A DNA stretch of 64,000 nt, taken from positions 1,091,700-1,155,699 of the forward strand of contig QAOA01008473.1 of the NCBI GenBank assembly GCA_003255065.1, written 5' to 3'. The translations under genes and the position numbers were made by a program. The first letter of the stretch is position 1. Each line of letters begins with the position of its first letter. The notes beneath the pieces were generated by a model that ran no database searches, had not been told where the DNA came from, and worked only from the letters and a program-made list of their open reading frames with translations. This document shows, piece by piece, positions 36,946 through 48,700 of the stretch. Origin of the DNA: Cercis canadensis (taxonomy: Eukaryota > Streptophyta > Magnoliopsida > Fabales > Fabaceae).

Positions 36946-39900
36946 TTAGGTGTGGTTGGGAGGGCCTGCATGTGTTATATTTACAGTCATAGGGTTATGT
37001 CCTGCTCGTGTCATCCCCTGAGAACCATGATGCTGATCTGATAAAACCTGCCATCTCCTTCTCCATCTAAAAAACTCAACAAGAATAGAACTCCCACTCA
37101 TCACCACACCAAACCCAGCAAATGTCGCAAGAAGGATTGCCAAAACTGCTTGCACATGAACCTGCATATGACAGTGACAGACATAAAACAGATCAAGTCA
37201 GTATGTTGGTTATTTTTCAAGTAGCTATTTCACATGAATTCATCCATTGCCATCTTTAGCAATTAGGCAAGCATAACTGGCCCACGGGATTTTGAACATG
37301 CATAAACCTCAACTTAGCCAGGACGAGGTAGAAAAATATATTGCTTCTTTGAATCTCCCAAGAATTATTTTTGTCATTATCTATTATAAGAGAGCACAAA
37401 ACTCTATTCATACCACATAGATAATGGGTATGTTGAAATATAACACCCAGTACCGTGTTTGATTTAGTTGACTATACATTTCTCATACAATCTTATGAAT
37501 CTTGGTTTCAAGTGAGACATTCAGGTAAGCAGAATGAAGTCAGTACAAAAGCTATTACCAAGGAGTAAAACAAATGTGCAAAGAGAACCACCAGAGCAAA
37601 CTGGACAGATGCATAAATCCAGATAAACCTGCTCTTCACTGGACACAAGTTCAAAAAGTTAGGGTCTGCATTTAATATCACTTGCTGCAAAAAAAAAAAA
37701 AAAGAATTCATCCAATATCTAATCAGAAATTGCCACAACATTTTAGACTACCAAAGCGTTTATGAATAATGTTTGTTGGTATATCACGATTGCCAGAGTG
37801 TTAATATGGTACATGCATGACCGGATGTCTTTTTATTATGCATCACTAGTCTAAATATTCTTACAAATTGTGATGGGACCTCCAGAAAAAGTATCTTGAC
37901 AATGTTTTATTAAGGATCTTTGCCAACCTACCCATGGTTGATGATGTCATGGAAGAGAGTAGACCCAGTACACAGGAAAATGGCAGAGATATGGCAATTG
38001 CACCAGTACCCATCTTTCCAACCTGCACAGAGCCAAATTACTCAGACTATATAACATTATACTTTGACAGATCTGAGTGGATTGTAAACATTACCAATAG
38101 CTGCTCAAGGAAACAGAAATAGGCAAGCATGCTGACAATGACAAGCACCGGCACCTCCTGCCAAACCCTATCAAATTGAACAGAGAAATTAGAACTGTGG
38201 TTTTATAATATTAAGCTTATATCATAAGTAATAAAAACACTCTGTTCGAGTTTTAAGAACGGACACTAGTATTAACCATGGAACACCAAGGAAACTTTGA
38301 CTTCATAGTGATCTAAGATTACTTGAGGCATGGAAGTCAGGAAAATGAAGTCTTCAAAGGGATTGCAATGAATGGAACTTTATCATGACCAAGTCAGAGA
38401 CTTGATAGTTATGCAAGTGTCATTGATTATTCATGTCACAAACTTATAATTGAATTTCCAGAGATGAATCCTGAGATAACAAACGCATTACTATTCCCAG
38501 GCATGACAATAAACTGGTCAGCACCAAATCCTAGACATTGTCATACTCATTATCACTGATGAGAAGAGGTAGATGCACTGGGAAAAGTAATGCAAAATTC
38601 TAGTTATGCATGACTGAGTGGGAAGATAGTTGGTTTCATGATTAAATCCGTAAATTGATAATTTATTAAACAAAAATAAATATTCACATGCCTGTATCCA
38701 TTTACATCTGCCTGCTGAGACCTACTTGCTCCAGTATTTCGAGTGCGGACACTTTGGATCCGTAAGAGAGTGACTGGTAGGTTTCGAACCTCCTCCTTGC
38801 ACACATCACAGATCTTGTTACCCTTGATGCTGAACCATTTAATTGCACATTCTTGGTGAGCCAAAGCAAGTTCACCTTTGCAGCTGCATTCCATTTTGAA
38901 GGTCTCACCTCCTTCACATAGCTCAACTAGACAAATTCTACACACAGCCTCTTCTTCAGCTATATCTTCAGCATCAGAATCATCGTTTTCTGAACCAAGA
39001 AAGATTTTGAAGATAAGTTACTAACCGCTTGTAGTATTGCAGACAGTAATTGCTTCAAAATTAGAAAGTAAACTAGTTGCCCATTTTTTTAAAAAAAGAA
39101 AAGAAACAACTTTAGCTAGTTTTAAGCGCCAAGAATACAGTAGACTTCATTCATCCTTAAATTGATCAAACAAATAGAAAGTTCTGACAATAACTTAGCA
39201 ATCCAATATGCTGGGAGAATTTTTTAAATTTTCTGTCTAAGCAACAATAGGCAGTCTTACAAATTTTCCGTTAATATTCTGCATAATTGTTGATACTACT
39301 AAGAGTTGGCATGTCATAACTGTGTCAGTCCAGAGAATCTCGTTAAAAATCTATGACATAAAATTCTATCGTATTTTATAGTGCAGAATGCAAGTGCCTG
39401 TAATGAAATACCAGAATCCGCTGTTGGGGATTTGGTTAACGTTTCATTTCCTTCCTTCACTCGAGGGGTGGAAGGAATAACACGGAAAAATGAATCCATT
39501 CTCCTCAAGCTTTTTTCGTTGTTGATGACAGGCACTGAAAGAGAGCGTGCTATCTGCCCTTGGCACTCTCTTCTCTGCAAAAGGAAATAACGCAGAGGGA
39601 AATCCAGTTTCATGAATTAAGACAATTGAATATCAGAGGAGACACTAGAAAAGGGGTTTGAGGAAGCAGCTGGCTCTAAGTAAGGAAGTAAACATTGAAT
39701 TTTCTAAGTTGATGTCCATTTGTGTATATATGGTAGAATGTGAAAATTTTCAATTTAAATAAATTATCATGCTTCTAGGCCTTTATGAAACAATATATTC
39801 ATTGGAATAAGACCAGGAAATGTATAAGTCTTCATATTCTGATAATTTATTAATGAAAAACCCAAGACACCAAATAATTGTACATTGAAAGAGCCATTTT

Positions 39901-41753
39901 TATATTTCAAGAATGCACTACCTGAACACCTCCACCATGAGCAGATTCTGGGTTTAAGTGTGGAATTTGATCTACTGGCAATGATGATGTTCTCTTAATC
40001 TTAGGAGTAAATATCTTAGTAAGGGATAATGATCTCGAGATGGAAGGCTTTTCTTGAAGGCCTGAAGAGGAACTTTCCAGAGCTGCAGTAGGACCCTTTT
40101 CAGAATCTGATGACCTATACCTGAAGCTCAATTTTGGTAAGAAACTTCTTATGGAAGATTTAGCTCTTGACAAGGAAGGCACTGGAGCATTACTATTGGG
40201 AGGATCAACAGAGCGAGAAGACACAAGAAAATTCACTCTCTTTGGAGTGGGAGAGGGACTTGGTGTCAGAGGCATCTTGATTTTAACAAAATCCTGAGAA
40301 GACTCTTCTGTTGTTGGTTGGGGTATTTCCAGGACAAGATTCGGTCGCTTCCCATGATGAACATGTGTGGATTCTTCAGCTGCTCCCATTGGAATATCAA
40401 CCTAACAGCAGTAAATTGATAAATAAGTGATGTTGGCAACAAATAACGCAATGTGCAGTGTCTAGCTATCAAAGTAGCCAGTCAGATGTATACTCAAAGC
40501 GTCAACTTGAACTTACATAAACTAAAATATGAACTAATCACAAACTGGACAACTGAATTTCTCTGCATTTATTCAGCAAACTCTTACAACCTACAATCTC
40601 TCTCTTCCCCAAGAAGGGACAGAGGTTATGGCCATATTTATTGGCAATTACAAATCTGTTATTCAAATATTTAAAAATGAAAAAAAAAAAAAATTATCCC
40701 TTGAATATGTTTTTTAACTGGGAATAGAAAAATAAAGAGAGCCATGAAAGTACTTTTCAGTCAATCAAAACTGATGATGTAAGAAGCATGAAGTGGGAAT
40801 GTAATAATGCATGGGATGTTTATTTATAAAAGTGTATCAGTCATCTTCCCCCCAGCTATATCCTCCTTACTCTAGGAAAATTCCAATTAGGATGAAATTC
40901 AATAATACTGAAGATAAAGAGACACCATCTTTGAAATTAAACTGCACAAGAAATTTAGAAAAATTTAATGAGTGATATATGATTAAATTAATCAATGTTC
41001 TATCCACCGGATTCAAGTTATTGAGCAAGCAATATCAACCTACTGGATTTTCTGGATGTTTGAATGCTGAATATATATAAAAACGAAAAAAGTTAAAAAA
41101 TTTGCAGAAGAACTAACTCTTATTTTATTATGTTGAACCACCAGTTTGTTCTTAAAAAGGATTTAAAATGGTAAACTTCGACTAAAGTCTTGCACTAACC
41201 TCAGAATTTTCAAAGTAACTAGAGGAAGTAAAAATAGAGAGACTCTCTGCACTCAGTTTTCATGCACACGCATTAAAAATTAGAATAAACTTACTTGCTA
41301 GCAACTAAACGAAGAAAGAAAATTCACACAGTGGAAGATGTTATATTTCATTATAGTGTATCCCTCAGACACAGTTGTTGAAATTTAAAACGTTCAAGAT
41401 ATCAAAAATCTGAAATCCTTCGGCACAAAGTCCGTAGTTTAAAAAGGAAAACTTTTCTATCATGCAGAACGTGTTAGTTCAACCAGCAACCATTGCAAAT
41501 GAATTATTGGAAACCTTCTTCTAAATATATGATAAAAACAAAAATATATATGGATGGCAAACAGTGAGTTGGTGGAATACAATAACAAACTACTACTTCA
41601 ACCACAGACTGCAGAAAACAGAGAAAGAACTAGAAGCCGAAACGGCAGCAACAATTGAGAAGAGCAAAGTACCTTTTCAACTGGAAGAGAAACTGTTCTT
41701 CTGCAGGAAGCCGCATCATGCCAGTCACCCACAGGTTTTTCTTCAGTACTCAT
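36946..41753 (-). CDS. RING-CH (RINGv/MARCH-like) membrane E3 ubiquitin ligase
   Basis: Eight exons (41753-41673, 40401-39922, 39574-39412, 38989-38692, 38167-38095, 38022-37932, 37638-37559, 37161-36946) give 493 residues in one frame. Residues 1-190 are a Ser/Pro-rich, probably disordered and phosphorylated region ([12 protein letters not shown]). The RING-CH finger has the C4HC3 pattern: CRIC, ECSC, H-x2-C in AHQEC, and CDVC. Four hydrophobic spans follow ([80 protein letters not shown]). Family knowledge: it transfers ubiquitin to membrane proteins, with its finger on the cytosolic face. The intron after TGGATACAG (38692/38691) starts with GC, not GT, and rejoins at GGTTTGGCAG so that YR|VWQEVP reads through. 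The first coding exon is only 27 codons and is followed by a 1.27-kb intron. Confidence 0.9.
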
Positions 41754-42958
41754 TTTGGCGTAAGAAAACAAACCCACAACTTGGAATTCCCAGACAAACC
41801 AAAATAGGAAAGAAATTTCACTCCTTGAAGACACCAAGCTTACCCTTATCACTTTGTTATTGCCTAGTTCAGTAATAAAGCCATACACGTCCACCCTCAA
41901 GCGCAGACATACAGAGAGAGAAAGAGAGAAGGAGAGAGAGATGAGAGTGACAGGGTGAGAGTGAGGGAGGGAGAAAGTTAAATTGGGTTCTTGAGAGGTG
42001 AGGAAAGTGAACAATAATATATATGATTAAGTAGAAGAAGATGGCTTTCACATTTATGGCACACACAGGGTGGTGGGAAAGCCTGGCCTACTCCCACTCT
42101 TTCTTTACTACCACATACACAACACAACATAATAATAGCTGTAGCATAACAAATATAATACAAATACACTTCATTCACTCTTAAGTCTCCACAGCGCGGA
42201 CTCTACAATTTCACCTGGGTTTTGCTAAACGTACCCCTGCCCTGCCCCTCTTCTTTCAAATTTCAATAATTTGTTTCGTTTTTCAACTTCAAAACAGAGC
42301 TGGTCCCAATTTCTCACGCCAGGAATATATTATAAAAGGGAAAAAAAAAATTGGGTTACACAAAAGGGGAAAAATAGGGATGAAGATTTCCTTCACAGTT
42401 CACCCTCTGCTGGTGCCGCCCAGGTTTGATGATTGGTTCTGATGGAAAAGGCAGCTGATGCCTTTCCATATTTTGTGCCTGTTTTGAGGATTATTCGCCA
42501 AATTCCTTTTGATTCACGCATTTATTGTGAAAGTGAAATGGTTTGCTCTCAGCCAAAAGGAAACCAGTATGTCTTAAAAAAGAGTAAATATTGTGGTAGA
42601 GAAACGCCAAGAATTTTTCTCTTTTTATTAAGTTTAATTAAATAATATTATTATTAGTTATTAAATTAAATGAAATAGGAAAGTTCTGAGTAAACTCATC
42701 CATCATGAATTCGTGAAAACACTAATATAAAAGAAAATGTTTTGGGACAGAGTAAATAAAATTAAAATTGTTTTTCTCAGGAGAAGGATTAAAATGGAAG
42801 AAACAAAATTAAGGGGTTTGACGAAGCTTTTGTGCACCCGTCTGTGAGGGGATGGCGTGATGCTTAATTATGATTAACGTGGCCACTGTTGGGCCACCAA
42901 AAGATAACACAGTCACCAGGCACTTGAAGGAGAAGACCCCGCTTCTTTGATTTGAGTT

Positions 42959-42981
42959 TGTCACTCACTCACTCACTCACT
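42959..42981. repeat. (TCAC)n microsatellite
   Basis: About five TCAC units in non-coding sequence. Confidence 0.85.
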
Positions 42982-43648
42982 GCATTATCAAAAGTAGCAA
43001 GTGCCAAGTGCCAACCCACGGAAGCAGCAAAGAAAAGAGAAATAAAGAAAGAAATCCATTTTAGATCTTTCAGAAAAAGAAAGGAAAAGGAAAGTGTCCA
43101 ACTCCAACCCCACATACACCAGACCTCCTTCAATAATACAATTAACTGTTTAGTATGATTATGCATCACTTAACTGTAGCTCTATCCGTCAAAAAGGGTT
43201 GTACTTGGCAACAACCACTACCCTTTTCTCTTTGTTTATTTTTATGTTTTATTTGTTTTTTCTTATCAACTCCAACAATATCGTGCATGTCATGTAGATT
43301 ACGGGTCAATTTGTTTAACTAATAATAGGCAATGATAGCACCCCACTGAATGATCCAAAACCCCTGTTCTTTGGGTAATAATATATTAATCCTCTATGGA
43401 AAGTGCTCCTCTGTTAATTTAACAGGTCCAGATATGAAGATTTTTTTAGGTACGAGGCACAAAAGGAAACCAATTTATCTTTTTCTGTTTCTTTGTAATT
43501 TTTATAATAAAATATGCATGAGAAGTTGGAAAGTTCTGCGCTTTTTATATTCTTTGATTCCATAGAGTTTTGAATTAAAGTAACAGATATCGGTTATACA
43601 TAAGTAATTAACGAGCAGATGGCCACGCAATGCTGGTTTCAACCTGTG

Positions 43649-43690
43649 TTTTTTTTTTTTTTTTTTTTNTTTTTTTTTTTTTTTTTTTTT
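43649..43690 (-). repeat. Poly-T tract with N, possible SINE A-tail
   Basis: About 40 T interrupted by one N at 43669. The true length is uncertain. On the minus strand it is a poly-A tail that follows a B-box-like AATTCGAACTGC sequence, which suggests retroposed DNA, although borders could not be fixed. Confidence 0.5.
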
Positions 43691-45763
43691 GGGTTGATGT
43701 CAACTTTCTCATTCTCGAAACGCCCCTGCAGTTCGAATTATAGAGCATCTCATTAATTATGTGACCATGACAAATAACATCTCTTGGGTCTCATTTGAAG
43801 TTGACGAGTCCAACAAGATTAAAACTTGTACTTATTTGTTTATGATTAGTGCAGCGTTAGCGTTGAGCGTTGAGAGATATCATTTTAAAGACAAGAAACT
43901 GGGCCACCGACTAAGTGTAGCTTCAGTTGCAAGGACGCTTATGATAAGGAAATAGCGAAGACAAGAGCTAGGAATAGTTGAGATGTCATTGAGCTATTTA
44001 TTACTAACTTCCAAATGCAATGGATGAGTTAGGTTTCCTGAATTCTGTTTGCTAAGTGAAACCACGTTATTTATTTCCATCACAAGTGGGTACCCTTTAT
44101 AATGAGAGTTTTGATTGGAGAAAGGGCGTGAAGAGAGAGAAATGGTGGGTGGCCACAAGGTAACGAACATAAAAGCGGCTGTGGATATGGAAGCAAAATA
44201 ATGTGACCAAAGATCGAAGATTTTAAAGAAGGAATAGCCTTTTTTACTCCCAAGGTGGTGGAGCAGTGGACCAAAGCAACGGTAGATATATGTAATGTAA
44301 TAAAGTAAATATGATTCAGTCACCAAAAGGAAAGTCAGAACTTTTAGTACTAGTGGGACAAAATACATCGTTGGCACCAACACTAGAAAGTGGTAATGAC
44401 TTTTAACGCTTATATGGTTGCCAGACCAGTCAAAAGAAACCCCTAATAGAAAAAGAAAAATACTTCAACCTAAAAGGAAAAGTAAAGCATAGAAGCATAT
44501 TAAACAAATACAGAATTGAATTTTTTTAAAACTCCTTATTTAATGATGCCTAAAGTTCCTTAATAGTTGGATGTTTTGATGTGGATCTAAACACTCTTGC
44601 ACTTTTTTTTCCGAGAGTGAGAGATCACATTCACAACTGTAATGGAGTGGGCCAAAAAAAACCCTTTAATACGTCAGTGCTGAGCGAAGACGAGTTTTAG
44701 AAGTTGGGAAACATTAAGCTATCAGCTGCAGCTGCTTTGGCTCAAGAAATAAGATTATGCCATATGAACCTAACCCACTCGTGCATCACTGCAATTAGAC
44801 TATGTGCCTCCTTATAATCTGCATTAAAATGTGCACTAGGTGTAGGTGGAGGTGGAGCGCAAAGAAATGTACGTAATCTGTCCAATCCTGATATAGCAAG
44901 TAAGCTCCTTAAGCTAGATCAAGATCAAGATTAAGAATACAAGCAGGACCATAAAATCATATTTAGCCTAAGACAATTTTTATACTAACTTGATAATGAT
45001 AGCACTACCGACTACAATATGTGGCAGCCATTAAATATCTCCTATACGATGTGGAAAGGAACATCCGAATCGACCAACTAATTCCATTTGTCAACAAGTA
45101 GAAAGACCCGTTTCTCATTTCCCTGCAGAAGGATCAGCAATATTATGCTAGAAAAGCCACAAGGCAAGGAGGGTGGGAGCAGCGGGTCTTTTCTATTCAT
45201 ATATAATTGATGTCCACTAATTAGAGTGTATTGTGTGACTCATCTCCAACAAGTAATTAGTGAGGCATTATAGTCTGACGTAACATAAATGTTGACCCAA
45301 TGAAATGCTAACTCAAAACACATGGTTGACCAGTTGCTCAATGGGGCTCCAAAGCTCAAGAGGATTTATCATAAAGCAAACGGAAAAAACTTCCTAAAAG
45401 GTCCAGCTGGATAGCCAGCATTTGAGCGGCCACGCAACATGCCAAAGCCAACAGATACCATAAGAAGATATAGAGAATGACGTCAATCTAGATAACCCTA
45501 AATAACTTAGAAGAAGTGATCAAGCTAGATAATCACCAGGAAAAAGAGAAGAAACAGATAATGGTTCATGATATAAGCTGCAAAAAGGAAATCCTATTAC
45601 GGCTGAATCTTTAAAATCATGATTCAGCTTAATCCACAGTTTACAAGATCAAAAAATAATAAGCAGCAATGTCCATTGCTGAGTAGGATGCAAACAAAAT
45701 ATCTACCAAATCAATTTAAGAATCTATCAAATAACATAAAATTCAACCTAGACTATCCTCCAC

Positions 45764-48700
45764 CTACCTCTCAAGGAGCATCACGGTTTCACAATGTTGA
45801 GTATGTGGGAAAAGATCAACAGCCATAACTTTTACAGGTTGGAAGGCCTCTGAGCTTGGCATAGACTTGGCCCTATGTCGTGCCAGACCAGCGCTGCTCA
45901 TGTTTCTCCATCCTCTGTTGTCTTTATTTTTTTCAATTTTTGCAGGAGATGGTGTACAAAGTTCAATAGCATTTGCCACCAAACTTTCAGGATTACAGGA
46001 TATGTAACTGCATTTAAAAGAGCAAAATTAGATTGCAGAGAAATCACTATAGATGAGAACATAATATAATTCAGAAGAAGAACTAACACAAGCCTCCGCA
46101 GACGTGGATGAGTTCTCAGAGCTTTGATCACCTGCAATCTCACAATTCAAATATCAGCTATTCAAACTTTTCAGATAATATGTAACAAGGATTCAAAAAA
46201 CAGTTGGAATCCCAAAAAGTAAATAGTTTAACCCAATTCATCTATGTAAAGGATAACTGTAAATAGTATAAAAGATCTACAGTTAAATGGAACAAGTGGA
46301 GAAAACAGCAAAAATTCAAGAGGCTCACTTTTTTTTTCCTTGGTTACATGATGGCACAGAGGCTCAAACCCATGACCTCTTGCAAACCACCCAAACCTCT
46401 CACCACTAGACCGCACTTAATGGCTCATAGGCTCACTCTCAATTTTACATTGCTTGAAAAAATAGCACTGAAAAGATCAGACATAATGTCTACCAGTGAA
46501 CATTAGAGTCCAAATTCTGTAATATATAGCAACCACCTGATTATAGACTTATTTTCAGCAAAATTAAGAACCTGATTTTGTTGTTCCAAACTAAGATCTG
46601 AATGGTTGTAGCCATGCTTTGTTCCAAAACCTTATTATAGATCTCCAAATTTAAGATTAATTTCCATATAGTCTATCAAAAAGGGATAGACAAGAGAAGA
46701 AAGAGAGAGAAAATTTTATGGACTACCATAAATGGGATTAACAAAACAATTACATACCATGAGCAAGGGCTACTAGAGCAAGGTTCCCTAAGGTAGTAAT
46801 ATGTTATTGTCACTCACATCTACATATAGATATATAGTTTTAAGATATGGAGTATAATTCTTACAGTTGGATGAAGTCCAGCACGTGGAGGATCAACAAT
46901 AGCAACAACATTCTTAAACTGTTGCACTAAAGTGTTCCCATTTTCAGAACTATCCTTCTGAAACCCACTTCCAACTTCTTGCTGGTCAATTTCTGAACAC
47001 TGTGCTGCTCTTTCACCATTTTCAGGCTCATGACATGCGCTTCCCTCAGAAACTTTTCTGATGCTGCTTCCAGAGGTATTAGGACCACCAACCTTAGGCA
47101 CATTCAGGTTCTCTTTTAACAGAGATCCCATCACATCTTCTGCCTGTTGCCTCACATATTATTAGCCAACATACAAAATTTGCAATGTCACGTTAACCAA
47201 TTAAATCAAATTGAAAAGATTTCCATTAGAGATAAACTTTTCTCAGTGCCATGAAACATGATACTAACTATAAATTTCTTGCAGAATTTCTTGCCAGTAG
47301 CCATAATTTAATTCAACCAGATCTGAAAATAAAAATTATCATCTCACCTTTGCACATATAAATTTACAATTTTTTATGCCATTAATCTCAGCATTCCTAT
47401 GTGCATCAGATACTGCAGAAGCATTCATTTCAATGCCAATCACCTGGCAAAATCCCCAATTAAATCAGGCTCAATTATTTGAAAAGAAAATAGGAAATTT
47501 TGAGGAATAAGCTGTTGATTCACAAAGATTGAGGAAAATTAGCCATGTTTTGTATGCAAATTTCATTTATCCTCCGCAAGAGTAATCTTTAAATCATACA
47601 TATCACTTTCCAGAGATGAAAACTAGAAAAATTGAACCCGTTGCATACTGACCAATGTATTTCCCAAATACAACACCTGTGAGCAAGAAAGAAGCATAAA
47701 TAGTGATTATTACCATACCAACTCGATGCGCTAAAGTCAGGCCAATTGTTCCTGTCCCGCAGCATATATCAAATAGCAAAGTATCGGGACCTAAGCATGC
47801 CCAATCTCCAGCGAGTGAGTACAACTTCTCAGCAGCAAGAGTGTTAACCTGCAGTAGAAATAGAATCAAAATTCCATCTAGCAGCAAAACCTCTTTTCTG
47901 CTGCATTCATAGAAAAATAATTATTGCCAACCCAACCTGGAAAAATGCTGTTGGAGATATACAGAAACGGAGATTGCTGATATAATCATGGATTCGTGCA
48001 TCCATGGAACTATTGCTTTCATTGATTTCAGGATTGCCAACTGATTTAGGAATTGGAAGGGAGCGCAGTGGCGCATCAGCTGGTGCTACATTGGAGATTC
48101 CTTGATGATCCTACATGTTAAACCAATTATAATAATAAAAGACTTTTAGAAAATCAAGAGAGAGTATATTGATAGTAATGAAAGAAAACCCTCAATATCT
48201 ACTGCACCAAATGTGCAGCAAAATTTGTGGTGATACCAGTAAAGGGGATACTAAAAATCCATGAAGAAACTAATATTCCAGAAAAATAATTATTAAAAGC
48301 TTAAGTATTTGTCCAGTTTCTTATTGTCCATGTATCAGAATAAAAGATTTAGCAGCGCTTCTAATTATGTTACATTACATGGTCATACTACTGAAGTGTT
48401 TGCCAAAGGCAATGATGGATGATCTATAAGACTATAATGCCCTAGCCAGCCACTTAAGAGCATCAATCCATTCAAAATCACAGGGCAACATGCATTTGAA
48501 AGTCGATACCGTAAACAAAATTCAGGTTTTCGATTTAGACAGTAATGTTCTACATCTTCATTAAAAAGGCGGAATCCAATCTACTGATGCCTTAGAGAAA
48601 GAGAAAGATAAGTAGATAACGATATTGTAACCTTCGAACTTATTTTATACAACCATGCAATTCTAAGGTAATTAGTTAATGTATAAATCAGTATCAACAA

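Larger units (their letters stand above)
41754..45763. other. Intergenic spacer, about 4 kb
   Basis: RING-CH promoter and leader (GA-rich near 41900-41970), a TCAC microsatellite near 42960, AT-rich spacer, and a long poly-T tract with an N at 43669. The sequence after the tract, read on the minus strand (TAATTCGAACTGCAGGGGCG... into poly-A), resembles a SINE tail, but no target duplication was found. Short open frames here have no domain. I see no gene. Confidence 0.5.
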
